The notes: generated by a model not told the origin, from the letters alone. Shown: positions 36,626 through 47,096, counted from the first letter of the stretch. The stretch: DNA of 64,000 bases from Kribbella qitaiheensis (GCF_014217565.1 NZ_CP043661.1:5518001-5582000), one strand, 5' to 3'. Numbers and translations: made by a program.

Positions 36626-38044
36626 ATGACCACTCCCAACAATCTGTCGCGGCGCCTGTTCCTGCAGCGCGCGGCGGTCGGCACCTTGCTGGCCACCGGC
36701 GGCAGCACGCTCCTCGCGGCCTGCGCCAGCAGCGGCGGCGACGACAAGAGTTCCGGCGGTGGGGGCGCCGACAAGACCGCCGACAACCCGTTCGGGATGG
36801 CGGCCAAGGCGACCGTCGACGCGGTGATCTTCAATGGTGGGTACGGCTACGACTACGTGTCGTTCGCGGCCGACATCGCGCAGAAAAAGCAGGCGGGCTC
36901 GACCTTCAAGGTTGCTCCGTCGACCCAGATCGCCCAGCAGTTGCAGCCGCGCTTCGTCGGTGGCAACCCGCCGGACCTGATCGACAACTCCGGCGCGAAC
37001 CAGATCGGCTTCAACACGATCCTGGATCAGTTGGCGCCGCTGGACGACGTCTTCGAGGCCAACAACTACGAGGGTACGAAGATCGCCGACACCCTGTACC
37101 CCGGCGCCAAGCTCCCCGGCACCTTCGACGGCAAGTTCGTCGCGATGAACTACGTGCTCACCCTCTACGGCCTGTGGTACTCCGAGGCCATGTTCAAGGA
37201 GAACGGCTGGGAGCCGCCGAAGACCTACGACGCGCTGCTCGACCTCGGCGCCAAGGCCAAGGCGAAGGGCAAGTACCTGTTCGTCTGGGGCAAGGAAGCC
37301 GCGACCTATTACCACACCCTGGCCGTCGACTCCGCGATCAAGGAGGGTGGCGACGAGGTCCGGCTGGCGCTGGAGAACCTGAAGGAGAAGTGCTGGTCGC
37401 TGCCGCAACTCCAGGGCGTCTTCAAGGCCATGGAGACCATGGTCAAGAACGGGTACTTCGTCCCGGGCGGCGCCGGCACCCAGTTCACCGCCGCGCAGGC
37501 GAAGTGGAGCAACGACCAGCAGGCCATCCTCTACCCCTCGGGCTCGTGGATCGAGAATGAGATGAAGAAGGCCACCAAGAGCGGGTTCCAGATGAAGGGC
37601 ATCCCCGAGCCCACGCTGACCGACAGCCCGAAGCTGCCGTACGAGTCGCTGCGCAGCGCGGCCGGTGAGCCGTTCGTCGTCCCGGCCAAGGGCAAGAACG
37701 TTGCCGGCGGCAAGGAACTCCTGCGGGCCATGCTGTCCAAGGAGGCGGCGACCAACTTCGCCAAGACGCGGCTGGCGCCGACGATCGTCAAGGGTCTTGT
37801 TCCCGCGGACGGTTTCGGTTCGACCGCGCTGCAGTCGCAGACCGCGATGCTGGACGCCGCCGGCACGAACATCTTCGACTACCAGGTCTTCGGCCTGTAC
37901 GGCATGAACACGGACCAGCTCGTGGTCTGGAACTCGTTCCTGTCCGGCCAGCTCGACGCGGCCGGCCTGACGAAGGGCCTGCAGCAGATCACGGACAAGG
38001 TGCGGAACGACAGTTCCGTCAAGAAGATCCCGGTCACCAAGTGA
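36626..38044 (+). CDS. ngcE: NgcE-like sugar-binding lipoprotein
   Basis: 472 residues. Twin-arginine-like leader SRRLFLQRAAVGTLLATGG followed by the lipobox LLAAC, so a membrane-anchored lipoprotein outside the cell. The body is a long extracellular solute-binding protein (family 1) resembling the NgcE protein for N-acetylglucosamine and diacetylchitobiose. Segments ALLDLGAKAKAKGKYLFVWG and LYPSGSWIENEMKK are typical. It is the first of an ngcE-F-G set; its stop overlaps the permease start. Substrate specificity is inferred from family and the neighbouring kinase. Confidence 0.88.
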   Translation: MTTPNNLSRRLFLQRAAVGTLLATGGSTLLAACASSGGDDKSSGGGGADKTADNPFGMAAKATVDAVIFNGGYGYDYVSFAADIAQKKQAGSTFKVAPSTQIAQQLQPRFVGGNPPDLIDNSGANQIGFNTILDQLAPLDDVFEANNYEGTKIADTLYPGAKLPGTFDGKFVAMNYVLTLYGLWYSEAMFKENGWEPPKTYDALLDLGAKAKAKGKYLFVWGKEAATYYHTLAVDSAIKEGGDEVRLALENLKEKCWSLPQLQGVFKAMETMVKNGYFVPGGAGTQFTAAQAKWSNDQQAILYPSGSWIENEMKKATKSGFQMKGIPEPTLTDSPKLPYESLRSAAGEPFVVPAKGKNVAGGKELLRAMLSKEAATNFAKTRLAPTIVKGLVPADGFGSTALQSQTAMLDAAGTNIFDYQVFGLYGMNTDQLVVWNSFLSGQLDAAGLTKGLQQITDKVRNDSSVKKIPVTK

Positions 38045-39042
38045 CCATGACGCCAGATGTCGTGCCGGGCGGCGGACCCAAGCGGTCCGCCGTCCGGCGG
38101 CGCCGGCCACTGACGTTCGACCGGGTCAGCTTCATGGTCGTGTTCCTCGGCCTGCCGCTGGCGGTCTTCGTGATCTTCGTGGTCTCGCCGTTCGTGCAAG
38201 CGCTGTGGTACTCGCTGACCGACTGGTCAGGCTTCAGTTCGAAGATGAACTTCGTCGGCTTCGACAACTACGTCAAGCTGTTCCACGACGACATCTTCCT
38301 GAAGGCCGTGCGCAACAACGTCGAGCTGGCGATCTTCGTGCCGATCGTGACGATCGTGCTGGCGCTGACGCTGGCCACGCTGGTGACGATCGGCGGCTCG
38401 GGAACCGGGACCGTTCGCGGACTGCGCAACTCCGGCTTCTACCGGATCGTCTCGTTCTTCCCGTACGTGATCCCCGCGATCGTGATCGGCCTGATCTGGG
38501 CCCAGGTGTTCACGCCGAGCTCGGGCGTGCTGGACGCGCTGCTGTCGAAGATCGGGCTGCACCAGTTCGAGAACTACGCATGGCTCGGTGACGCCCGGAC
38601 CGCGATGCCGGTCTCGATGTTCGTGATGATCTGGGGCTTCGTCGGCTTCTACATGGTGCTGTTCATCGCTGCCATCCGGGGCATCGACCCCGAGGTGTTC
38701 GAGGCGGCCCGGATCGACGGCGCCGGCCGGTTCCGGACCGCGACGTACCTGACGCTGCCGCTGATCCGCGACAACGTGCAGACGGCGTACATCTACCTCG
38801 GCATCGCCGCCCTGGACGCGTTCGTCTACATGCAGGCGCTGAACCCCGGCGGTGGCCCGCAGAACTCGACCCTCGTCATGCCCCAGCAACTGTTCACCAC
38901 GGCTTTCGCCAAGGGGCAGTTCGGTTACTCGACGGCGATGGGCGTGGTCCTGGCCGCTGTGACGATGCTGTTCGCGCTGCTGGTCTTCACAGTGAACGCC
39001 CTGACCGGCGGACGTGCGCCGAGAGTGAAGGTAGGCCGATGA
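38041..39042 (+). CDS. ngcF: ABC sugar permease, NgcF-like
   Basis: 333 residues, six membrane helices, MalF-type. The EAA loop is EVFEAARIDGAGRFRTATYLTLPLI near residue 220. GTG 38041 overlaps the upstream stop (an ATG two codons on is possible), and the end overlaps the next gene by four bases. It forms the membrane channel with NgcG; the ATPase (an MsiK-like shared subunit) is not encoded here. Confidence 0.93.
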   Translation: MTMTPDVVPGGGPKRSAVRRRRPLTFDRVSFMVVFLGLPLAVFVIFVVSPFVQALWYSLTDWSGFSSKMNFVGFDNYVKLFHDDIFLKAVRNNVELAIFVPIVTIVLALTLATLVTIGGSGTGTVRGLRNSGFYRIVSFFPYVIPAIVIGLIWAQVFTPSSGVLDALLSKIGLHQFENYAWLGDARTAMPVSMFVMIWGFVGFYMVLFIAAIRGIDPEVFEAARIDGAGRFRTATYLTLPLIRDNVQTAYIYLGIAALDAFVYMQALNPGGGPQNSTLVMPQQLFTTAFAKGQFGYSTAMGVVLAAVTMLFALLVFTVNALTGGRAPRVKVGR

Positions 39043-39929
39043 CTACCACCATCGACCGGGTCGAACTGGCCACCCCGTCCCCTTCACCCGGCAAGGGGTC
39101 CCGGGAGGGCAAGGGCGTCGCGACGACCGCCCACATCGCGCTGATCCTGTGGTCGCTGCTGGTGATCCTGCCGCTGGTGTGGACGGTGCTGTCCTCGTTC
39201 AAGTCGACGCAGGAGGTGCTGGGCAACCCGCTGGCGCTGCCGGGCAAGCTGCGATTCGGCAACTACGCCACCGCCTGGACGACAGCCGGCATCGGTCGCT
39301 ACTTCACGAACACGGTGATCGTCGTGACCTCCGCGCTGGTCCTGGTGATGATCCTGGGCGCCATGTGCGCGTACGTGCTGGCCAGGTTCACATTCCGCGG
39401 CAACCGGCTGATCTACTACTCCATGCTGGCCGGGCTGACGTTCCCGGTCTTCCTGGCGATCGTGCCGCTGTTCTTCGTGCTGAAGAACCTCTCGCTGCTG
39501 AACACCCTGCCAGGGTTGATCATCACGTACGTCGCGTTCGCGCTGCCGTTCACCGTCTTCTTCCTGCACAGCTTCTTCAAGGCGCTGCCGGGCGAGATCT
39601 ACGAGGCGGCGCAGATCGACGGGGCGGGTGAGTGGCGCACGTTCTTCTCGGTGATGTTGCCGATGGCGCGGCCGGGAATGGCGTCGGTCGCCATCTTCAA
39701 CTTCCTGGGGTTGTGGAACCAGTTCCTGCTACCCGTTGCCCTGAACACCAACTCGGACAACTACGTGCTCTCGCAGGGCATGGCCTCGTTCGCATCGCAA
39801 GCCGGCTACGCGGTGGACTTCGGTGCCTTGTTCGCGGCCGTGGTGATCACAGTGGCGCCGGTGCTGGTCGTCTACATCATCTTCCAGCGTCAGCTACAGG
39901 TCTCCGTTACCGCCGGAGGCGTGAAGTAG
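39039..39929 (+). CDS. ngcG: ABC sugar permease, NgcG-like
   Basis: 296 residues, six helices, MalG-type. EAA loop: EIYEAAQIDGAGEWRTFFSVMLPMARPG near residue 190. ATGA overlap with the upstream permease. Completes the heterodimeric channel. Confidence 0.93.
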   Translation: MTTTIDRVELATPSPSPGKGSREGKGVATTAHIALILWSLLVILPLVWTVLSSFKSTQEVLGNPLALPGKLRFGNYATAWTTAGIGRYFTNTVIVVTSALVLVMILGAMCAYVLARFTFRGNRLIYYSMLAGLTFPVFLAIVPLFFVLKNLSLLNTLPGLIITYVAFALPFTVFFLHSFFKALPGEIYEAAQIDGAGEWRTFFSVMLPMARPGMASVAIFNFLGLWNQFLLPVALNTNSDNYVLSQGMASFASQAGYAVDFGALFAAVVITVAPVLVVYIIFQRQLQVSVTAGGVK

Positions 39930-39989
39930 CCACGACTGCAGCTCGCTAGCCCTCGTCACGTTCACCGTGGCGGGGGCTAGTCTGCGTGG

Positions 39990-41339
39990 ATGCTTAGACG
40001 GCGGACTCTGTTGCAAGGGGTGGTGGCGAGTGCCCTGGTGACTGGGTGCTCAGGGGGAAAGCCGGCGACGGGACCGGTGGTGTCGGCCGGGAACCCGTTC
40101 GGGGTGAATGGGGAGCGGCCGCTCGAGGTGGTGGTGGCCGAGGAGTGGGGTGGGTTCGGCGCCCCGCAGTACCGGAAGAAGTATGCGAAGGCGGTCGTGA
40201 CGACCACGCCGACCAAGCAGCTCAAGGATCTGCTCGAGTCCAGGTTCGCCGCGGGGAGTCCGCCCGACGTGGTGCTGAACGTAGGCGACAAGGCGCTCCC
40301 GGTCGCGCATCTGGTGGCGGAGGACCAGCTGTGGGACCTCGGTGAGTTGCTGAAGGCACCCTCCTGGAGTGGTGAGAACGCCACGGTCCAAGACGCTTTC
40401 CTGCCCGGCCTTCTCGAGGCCGGCCGGTACGACGGCACGCTGCGCACGATCAACTACGTCGCAACCGTCTACGGGCTTTGGTATTCGACCCAGTTGTTCC
40501 AGAAGCACGACTGGGACGTCCCGCGGACCTGGGCCGAGTTGCTTGCCCTAGGCATCGAGATGAAAGCGGCCGGCGTCGGCCCGTTCGCCTACGCGGGAGT
40601 CCATCCGTACTACGTGTTCGAAGCCGTGCTGACCCTCGCTGCCAAGACCGGCGGCCATGACGTGGTGAAGCGGATCGACAACCTCGAGGACGGCGCCTGG
40701 AAGGACGAGAGCATCACCCGGGCGATCACCGCGTTCGGCGAGCTGACCCGGCGCGGGTTGCTCGCGAAGGGGACTACCGAGCTGGACCACCTCGCTTCGC
40801 AGACGCAGCTGATGAAGTCGAAGGCCGGCCTGCTGCCGTGCGGGAACTGGCTGGAGAACGAGATGAAGGCGGCCACGCCGGCCAACTTCGGGCTGAGCAT
40901 GTTCGGGATCCCGCCGCTGGACACGTCGGCTGCGTTGCCGCGCGGGCTGCATGTGGCGCCCACCGCCCCGCTGGTGGTGCCGAAGAAGGCCAAGAATCGC
41001 GAAGGTGGGGTCGACTACCTCCGCGCGATGCTGTCCAAGGAGGTCGCCGCTCAGGTGACCGCCGAGAGCAACCAGCTGACCGTAGTACGAGGTTCTGCGG
41101 ACGGGCTGGAGATCAGTACCGCGCTCCGCTCGGCGCGCGATCTGCTCACGGCCGCGGGGGATCAGGCGATCACCTGGTACTTCGCCGATTGGTACCCGGA
41201 GCTCGGCAGGACGGCCGGCGAGCTGACCGGGCAGTTCCTCGCCGGTGGGATCCGGGCGGACGAGTGGACAGGCCGGATCCAGGCGGCCGCGGACAAGGTG
41301 AAACAGGACCATGGAGTGACCAAGTACCGGCGCAACTGA
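39990..41339 (+). CDS. Second NgcE-like sugar-binding lipoprotein
   Basis: 449 residues. Leader MLRRRTLLQGVVASALVTGC with lipobox VTGC. It is a paralog of the binding protein at 36626-38044: shared segments include ATVYGLWYSTQLFQKHDWDVPRTWAELL and AGLLPCGNWLENEMKAAT. It follows the permeases by 60 bases and may give the same transporter a second specificity. No ATPase gene follows. Confidence 0.9.
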   Translation: MLRRRTLLQGVVASALVTGCSGGKPATGPVVSAGNPFGVNGERPLEVVVAEEWGGFGAPQYRKKYAKAVVTTTPTKQLKDLLESRFAAGSPPDVVLNVGDKALPVAHLVAEDQLWDLGELLKAPSWSGENATVQDAFLPGLLEAGRYDGTLRTINYVATVYGLWYSTQLFQKHDWDVPRTWAELLALGIEMKAAGVGPFAYAGVHPYYVFEAVLTLAAKTGGHDVVKRIDNLEDGAWKDESITRAITAFGELTRRGLLAKGTTELDHLASQTQLMKSKAGLLPCGNWLENEMKAATPANFGLSMFGIPPLDTSAALPRGLHVAPTAPLVVPKKAKNREGGVDYLRAMLSKEVAAQVTAESNQLTVVRGSADGLEISTALRSARDLLTAAGDQAITWYFADWYPELGRTAGELTGQFLAGGIRADEWTGRIQAAADKVKQDHGVTKYRRN

Positions 41340-41348
41340 CAGTCTGAG

Positions 41349-41367
41349 TTAGGTTAGGGATACCTAA
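41349..41367. promoter_or_regulatory. Iron box (DtxR/IdeR-type operator)
   Basis: TTAGGTTAGGGATACCTAA, 19 bp, agrees with the DtxR/IdeR/DmdR consensus at nearly every arm position. It lies 21 bases upstream of a siderophore-binding lipoprotein gene, so the gene should be repressed by iron. Confidence 0.85.
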
Positions 41368-41388
41368 CTACGACTGTGAGGTCCCTCC

Positions 41389-42402
41389 ATGCGCTCCAGC
41401 CTCCGGCCGCTCGCGCTGCTGGTCGCTCTGCCGTTGCTCGCGCTCACCGCGTGTAGCGGAAACGATCAGAAGGACGCCGCCACCCCCCAGGCGTCTTCCG
41501 AAGCCGACGCCTTCCCGGTGTCGATCAAGAACAAGTTCGGCGACACCGTCATCAAGGAAGCCCCGAAGCGGATCGTGCTGGTCGGCCTCGTCGAGCAGGA
41601 CGCCCTGCTGGCGCTCGGCGTGACGCCGAGCGCGACCACCGAGTGGTTCGGCGACAAGCCGGGAGCGCTGTTCCCGTGGTCGAAGGCGAAACTCGGTGAG
41701 GGCGCGGTGCCGCAGGTGCTCAGCGACAAGGACGGGATCCAGTTCGAGAAGGTCGCCGCGCTGCGGCCGGACCTGATCATCGGCCTGTATGCCGGGATCA
41801 CGGCCGACGACTACAAGAAGCTGACCGCGATCGCGCCGACCGTGGCTCAGTTGCCGGGGGCACCGGATTACGGCGTCGGCTGGCAGGACGTCACTCGCAC
41901 CGTGGGCAAGGCCGTCGGGAAGCCGAAGGAGGCCGACGAACTGGTGAAGGGGGTCGAGGATCGCTTCGCCGAGGTGCGGGAGGCGCACCCCGAGTTCAAG
42001 GGCAAGACGGCGCTGATGGCCTCGCCGTACGAGGGCTACTTCATCTACGGCAGCCAGGACCCGCGCTCGCGGCTGCTGACCGACCTCGGCTTCAGTCTGC
42101 CGACCGGGCTGGACAAGGTGATCGGGGACAAGTTCGGCGCCAACCTCAGTGCCGAGAAGGTGTCGCTGCTCGACGTCGGCGCGCTGGTCTGGTTCCCGGA
42201 GAAGGGCGGCACGGCGAAGCTGAAGGCCGACCCGCTACTGAAGAGCCAGCCGGTGCTGACGCAGGGCCGCAGCGTCTACATCGAAGAGAACTACGACGAC
42301 GAGCTGTACGGCGCCACCAGCTTCGTCTCCGTCCTCAGCCTGCCGATCGTCCTCGACAACCTGGTCCCCAAGCTGGCCGCCGCCGTCGACGGCAACCCCT
42401 AG
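41389..42402 (+). CDS. Siderophore-binding lipoprotein (Fe3+-siderophore ABC substrate-binding protein)
   Basis: 337 residues. Signal peptide and lipobox LLALTAC. Class III periplasmic-binding fold of the FepB/FecB type: FGDTVIKEAPKRIVLVGLVEQDALLALGV, KVAALRPDLIIGLYAG, and the late GALVWFPEKGG. It captures ferric siderophore outside the membrane. No permease or ATPase gene is adjacent, so it must work with a transporter encoded elsewhere. The iron box upstream supports the role. Confidence 0.93.
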   Translation: MRSSLRPLALLVALPLLALTACSGNDQKDAATPQASSEADAFPVSIKNKFGDTVIKEAPKRIVLVGLVEQDALLALGVTPSATTEWFGDKPGALFPWSKAKLGEGAVPQVLSDKDGIQFEKVAALRPDLIIGLYAGITADDYKKLTAIAPTVAQLPGAPDYGVGWQDVTRTVGKAVGKPKEADELVKGVEDRFAEVREAHPEFKGKTALMASPYEGYFIYGSQDPRSRLLTDLGFSLPTGLDKVIGDKFGANLSAEKVSLLDVGALVWFPEKGGTAKLKADPLLKSQPVLTQGRSVYIEENYDDELYGATSFVSVLSLPIVLDNLVPKLAAAVDGNP

Positions 42403-42944
42403 GCCCAGACCACCTGGTCCAGGAAGTCCTCGACGGCCGTCGCGGTCTGCCCGAGTACCGCGGCAGAGGCGGCGAGCCGGCCGGGGACGTACATGCCGTG
42501 ATCGGCTCCGTCGACCTCCAGCACGTACGGCGTGAGCTCCCGAGCCAGCCCGGAATCCCACAACTCGTCCGCGGTCCCGCCCACCAGCAGGAACGGCGCG
42601 GTCGATCGCCGCAGCGCGTCGACCACGAACTCACTGGTCAACACCGGTGTCAACCAGACCGCCGGGAGCTCGCGCTCGGCTGCGACGACAGCCACATGCG
42701 TCCCCAGCGACTTCGCGATCAGCAACGCGCCCGCCGGTACGTCGGGGACCGCTCGCTCGAACTGGTCGAGCACCCAGGGTCCCCGTCCCTCCGGGGTGAG
42801 CCGCCACGGCCCCTCCGGGTCGTCCCACGAGATGTGGCGGATCGTGGCACCCCGCCGCTCGGCCGCGTCGGCGGCGTACATCAGCAGCGGAGCGTGTGGC
42901 CCGTACATGCCGCCGGGGAGGACGATCGCGTCGCGTGCAGTCAT
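42399..42944 (-). CDS. Small alpha/beta hydrolase
   Basis: 181 residues. AIVLPGGMYGPHAPLLMYAAD, nucleophile region LLIAKSLGTHVAVVAA (Ser), LLVGGTADELWD (Asp) and EVDGADHGMYV (His). The ATG at 42942-42944 lies seven bases after a -10-like TAGGGT, suggesting a leaderless start. It overlaps the convergent siderophore gene by four bases. Substrate unknown. Confidence 0.85.
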   Translation of the reverse strand: MTARDAIVLPGGMYGPHAPLLMYAADAAERRGATIRHISWDDPEGPWRLTPEGRGPWVLDQFERAVPDVPAGALLIAKSLGTHVAVVAAERELPAVWLTPVLTSEFVVDALRRSTAPFLLVGGTADELWDSGLARELTPYVLEVDGADHGMYVPGRLAASAAVLGQTATAVEDFLDQVVWA

Positions 42945-42946
42945 AG

Positions 42947-44107
<1,161 letters not shown>

Positions 44108-44114
44108 GCGCCGG

Positions 44115-44627
44115 ATGACGACTATCGGCGTCGCGATCCCGATCGCGGAACCCTACGGCACCGAGCTGCAGAAGTACCGGGCCGAGTTCGGCGATCCGAT
44201 GGCTTCGTCGATCCCGACCCACGTGACCATGCTGCCGCCGACCGAGGTGCCCGACGCGGACCTGGCCGAGATCGACGACCACCTGCTCGAGGTGGCCGCG
44301 CGGTTCCCGAGCTTCCGGATCCGGCTGCGCGGTACGGCGACCTTCCGGCCGATCTCGCCGGTGGTGTTCGTCCCACTGGTCGAGGGGATCTCGTCCTGCG
44401 AGCTACTCCAGTCGCAGGTGCGCTCCGGGCCGCTGGCGGTCGACCTGCGCTTCCCCTACCACCCGCACGTCACGGTGGCCCATGACCTCGACAAAGAGGC
44501 TCTGGATCGCGCGTACGACGCCCTGACGGCGTACGACTGCTCCTTCGTGGCGGCGGAGTTCAGCCGGTACGAGCACGGCGCCGACGGCGTGTGGCGGCCG
44601 CAACGTTCGTTCCCCCTGGCAGGCTGA
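44115..44627 (+). CDS. 2H phosphoesterase (2'-5' RNA ligase family)
   Basis: 170 residues with both HxT motifs: PTHVTMLPP near residue 35 and HPHVTVAHD near 117. These bind and cleave cyclic or 2'-5' phosphodiesters; the cellular substrate is unknown. It starts eight bases after trpS, probably in the same operon. Confidence 0.9.
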   Translation: MTTIGVAIPIAEPYGTELQKYRAEFGDPMASSIPTHVTMLPPTEVPDADLAEIDDHLLEVAARFPSFRIRLRGTATFRPISPVVFVPLVEGISSCELLQSQVRSGPLAVDLRFPYHPHVTVAHDLDKEALDRAYDALTAYDCSFVAAEFSRYEHGADGVWRPQRSFPLAG

Positions 44628-44655
44628 ATCTCTCGCAGCGGGGTACGGGAGAGTC

Positions 44656-45777
44656 ATGGGGATCAAGCAACGAGCCAAAGCGGTCTGGGCGCGGTTCAGT
44701 CGTACGCAGCTGTGGCGGGCCTGGAAGCGGTACGGCGATCGCCGGGGTAACCGGCTGGCCGGCGCGACCAGCTTCTTCGGCTTCCTGTCGATGTTCCCGC
44801 TGATCGTGCTGACGGCGGCCATCACCGGCAAGCTGCTGAACGACGGCGCGGTCAGTGACCTCAAGAACGCGCTGAAGACGAACCTGCCCGGGATCGGCGA
44901 CCAGATCGATCTGGACTCGCTGATCAGCAACGCGGGCACGATCGGCCTGATCTCCGGCGTCTCGTTGCTGCTCACCGGACTCGGCTGGATCGACTCGTTG
45001 CGCGCCTCGATCCGGTCGATGCACGAGCTGGACGACCAGCCCGGCAATGCGGTCAAGCTCAAGGTCGCCGATCTCGGTGCCCTGGTCGGGCTGGGCGTGA
45101 TCGGCCTGATCGCCACCGGCGCCTCGTCGATCCTGACCGGCCTGTCGAAGAAGATCGCCGGCTGGACCGGCCTGGAAGGGACCTGGTTCGCGAACTGGGG
45201 GCTCGACCTGATCAGCATCGTCGTCGGGATCGCGGCGGGCGCGGTGCTCTTCCTGTACCTGCAGACCGCGCTGCCGCGGATCATCCTGCCCCGCAAGGTC
45301 GCTCTCATCGCGGCGCTGGCCGGTGGGATCGTGTTCTACCTGGCTCAGAAGCTGGGCAACAGCTACGTCAAGAACGTGATCGGCAACAACGCTGCGTACG
45401 GGACGCTGGCTCTGCCGCTGGCGCTGCTGGTGTGGATCTACCTGATGACCAGGGTGATCATGCTGATCGCCGCGTGGACCAAGGAAGCGGCGCTGGACTA
45501 CCGGTGGCACACGGGCGAGGCAGAGGAGGCCGCTAGGGAGGCTATGCCGTTCGAGCGGGAGTCGGCCGTGCCTGCCTGGCGTCGTACGGACGCTGCTGCG
45601 CTAGATGCTGATGACGACGGGTACTTGCCGGGGCCGCCCGGGAAGAAGTTCAAGGTGGTGCCGATTCCCGAGCGGAAGGCTGACACGGTCGCAGTGGCGG
45701 CCGGAGCTGTCCTAGGGGCGACTGCGACGGCCCTGGCAGTGCAGTTGGCTCGCGCAGCCCGCTCCATCCGCCGGTGA
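44656..45777 (+). CDS. YihY/BrkB-family membrane protein
   Basis: 373 residues with six membrane segments; GNRLAGATSFFGFLSMFPLIVLTAA at the first, LPGIGDQID and GYLPGPPG later. The C-terminus (about 275-373) is a charged cytosolic tail with a last hydrophobic Ala-rich piece. BrkB proteins are not RNases despite the old RbnA name; function unknown. Follows the 2H gene by 28 bases. Confidence 0.92.
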   Translation: MGIKQRAKAVWARFSRTQLWRAWKRYGDRRGNRLAGATSFFGFLSMFPLIVLTAAITGKLLNDGAVSDLKNALKTNLPGIGDQIDLDSLISNAGTIGLISGVSLLLTGLGWIDSLRASIRSMHELDDQPGNAVKLKVADLGALVGLGVIGLIATGASSILTGLSKKIAGWTGLEGTWFANWGLDLISIVVGIAAGAVLFLYLQTALPRIILPRKVALIAALAGGIVFYLAQKLGNSYVKNVIGNNAAYGTLALPLALLVWIYLMTRVIMLIAAWTKEAALDYRWHTGEAEEAAREAMPFERESAVPAWRRTDAAALDADDDGYLPGPPGKKFKVVPIPERKADTVAVAAGAVLGATATALAVQLARAARSIRR

Positions 45778-45820
45778 CCCGTACTGCGGGTTACCGGCGC
45801 GCGTAGTACGTCGTACTGGC

Positions 45821-47002
45821 TTAGTGGCGGCGGGCTTTGAGGCGGCGGGCCTGGGTGCGGAGTGCGCGCGGGCGGCGGAGAAAAAGCGGCAGCAGGAGGA
45901 TCGGCGGCGCCGCGTAGAGCCAGACGGGGATGCGGAACGCCATCGACTGGACCGCCTGGCCGTGCTCGAGGACGGCCAGGCTGCGCTTCGGCAGTGGTAT
46001 CCGGGTCGAGGACTTCTTGGACGTGTTCGGCCCGTCGCCCGTCTTCGTCTCCGCGGTGACCGGCTTGATCAGGGTGCCGACCGGTGTGAGCGCCGCGTAG
46101 TTCTTGAAGGCCCAGTCGAGCAGGCCGGACGCGTCCTCGGTGACGCCGTGCGGCGAGTTCATCATCGTCACCACGACCCGGTGACCGTCGCGCTGCGCCG
46201 CACCGATGAACGTGTTGCGCGCCAGCGTCGTGTAGCCGGTCTTCACGCCGAGCGCGCCGGTGTAGTTGAAGAGCAGATGGTTCTGGTTGGCGACCTGGTA
46301 CGTCCCCGGCTTCTTCACCAGCGGGTAGCTCGTGTACTTCGTCGACGCGTACCGCGCGAAGTCGTCGCGCTCCAGACCTGCTCTGGCGAACAACGCCAGG
46401 TCGTACGCCGACGAGTACTGCCCGTCCGCGTCGAGGCCGGTCGGGTCGGTGACATGTGTGTCAAGCGCACCGATCTGGGAGGCGAGCTTGTTCATCCGGT
46501 CGATCGTCGCAGGGACTCCACCCTGGTCGTGTGATGCCAGTGCGTGCACGGCGTCGTTACCGGAGGCCAGGAACATCCCCTGGAACAGTAGGTCGACCGT
46601 GTAGCGGCAGCCGGGGTAGATCCCGACCTTGCTGCCCTCGATCCCGGCGTCCTGGTCCGTACCGAGCACCTGGTCGGCCTTGTTGAGCCGCGGTAGCAGT
46701 ACGAGCGCGGTGAGCGTCTTGAGTGTGCTGGCGGGCCGGAGCTTGGCGTGCGGCGCCTTGGCCGCAAGCACCGCGCCGGTATCCAAGTCGGCGAGCAAGA
46801 AGGCAGACGCGTGTACCGCCGGCGGCGTCGCTCCCTGTGCGACTACCGTCGGCTCCGTAGTCAGCTGCGCACCGCCGACCGGGCTCTGCTGAGCCTGGTC
46901 GGCGGCGTTCGCAGCTAGCGGACCTGAGACCACCAGTGCGGTGGTCGCGCAGGCCGTTAGGAGGACACGCATCGGCGGCACTCTAGACGCCCGCTGGTCC
47001 AT
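45821..47002 (-). CDS. D-alanyl-D-alanine carboxypeptidase (S11, PBP5-like)
   Basis: 393 residues from ATG 47000-47002; an internal ATG at 46972 (MRVLLTACATTALVVSG) would start directly at the signal peptide. Active-site motifs: LRPASTLKTLTALV (SxxK), MFLASGNDAVHAL (SxN) and GALGVKTGYT (KTG). The C-terminus has one membrane helix (IPVWLYAAPPILLLPLFL) and a basic tail. It trims the last D-Ala from peptidoglycan pentapeptides. It lies far from the van cluster and looks like a housekeeping enzyme. Confidence 0.93.
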   Translation of the reverse strand: MDQRASRVPPMRVLLTACATTALVVSGPLAANAADQAQQSPVGGAQLTTEPTVVAQGATPPAVHASAFLLADLDTGAVLAAKAPHAKLRPASTLKTLTALVLLPRLNKADQVLGTDQDAGIEGSKVGIYPGCRYTVDLLFQGMFLASGNDAVHALASHDQGGVPATIDRMNKLASQIGALDTHVTDPTGLDADGQYSSAYDLALFARAGLERDDFARYASTKYTSYPLVKKPGTYQVANQNHLLFNYTGALGVKTGYTTLARNTFIGAAQRDGHRVVVTMMNSPHGVTEDASGLLDWAFKNYAALTPVGTLIKPVTAETKTGDGPNTSKKSSTRIPLPKRSLAVLEHGQAVQSMAFRIPVWLYAAPPILLLPLFLRRPRALRTQARRLKARRH

Positions 47003-47027
47003 CAGTCACACGGACCTCTGTCTACGG

Positions 47028-47096
47028 TCACGCGCGGTAGGCGGTACCGGCCACGATCATGGCCAGAACCTTGGGACGGGTGATGAGAGATCGCAT
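47028..47096 (-). CDS. Possible 22-residue peptide
   Basis: MRSLITRPKVLAMIVAGTAY then RA, preceded by GAGGAG at a good distance (eight bases). The mostly hydrophobic centre suggests membrane contact. It ends 26 bases before the carboxypeptidase start and could be a leader peptide or small protein. No family recognised; evidence is the ribosome binding site and reading frame only. Confidence 0.4.
   Translation of the reverse strand: MRSLITRPKVLAMIVAGTAYRA

Noticed and set aside
35624-38110. An 828-codon minus-strand frame over the SIS and binding-protein genes
   Set aside because: Lies opposite two clearly conserved genes with lipobox and SIS motifs; shows only Arg/Val/Gly/Leu shadow composition.
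45821-47002. D,D-carboxypeptidase as part of the van system
   Set aside because: It is 10 kb from vanHAX, has ordinary PBP5-type motifs and lacks the VanR-type promoter elements.
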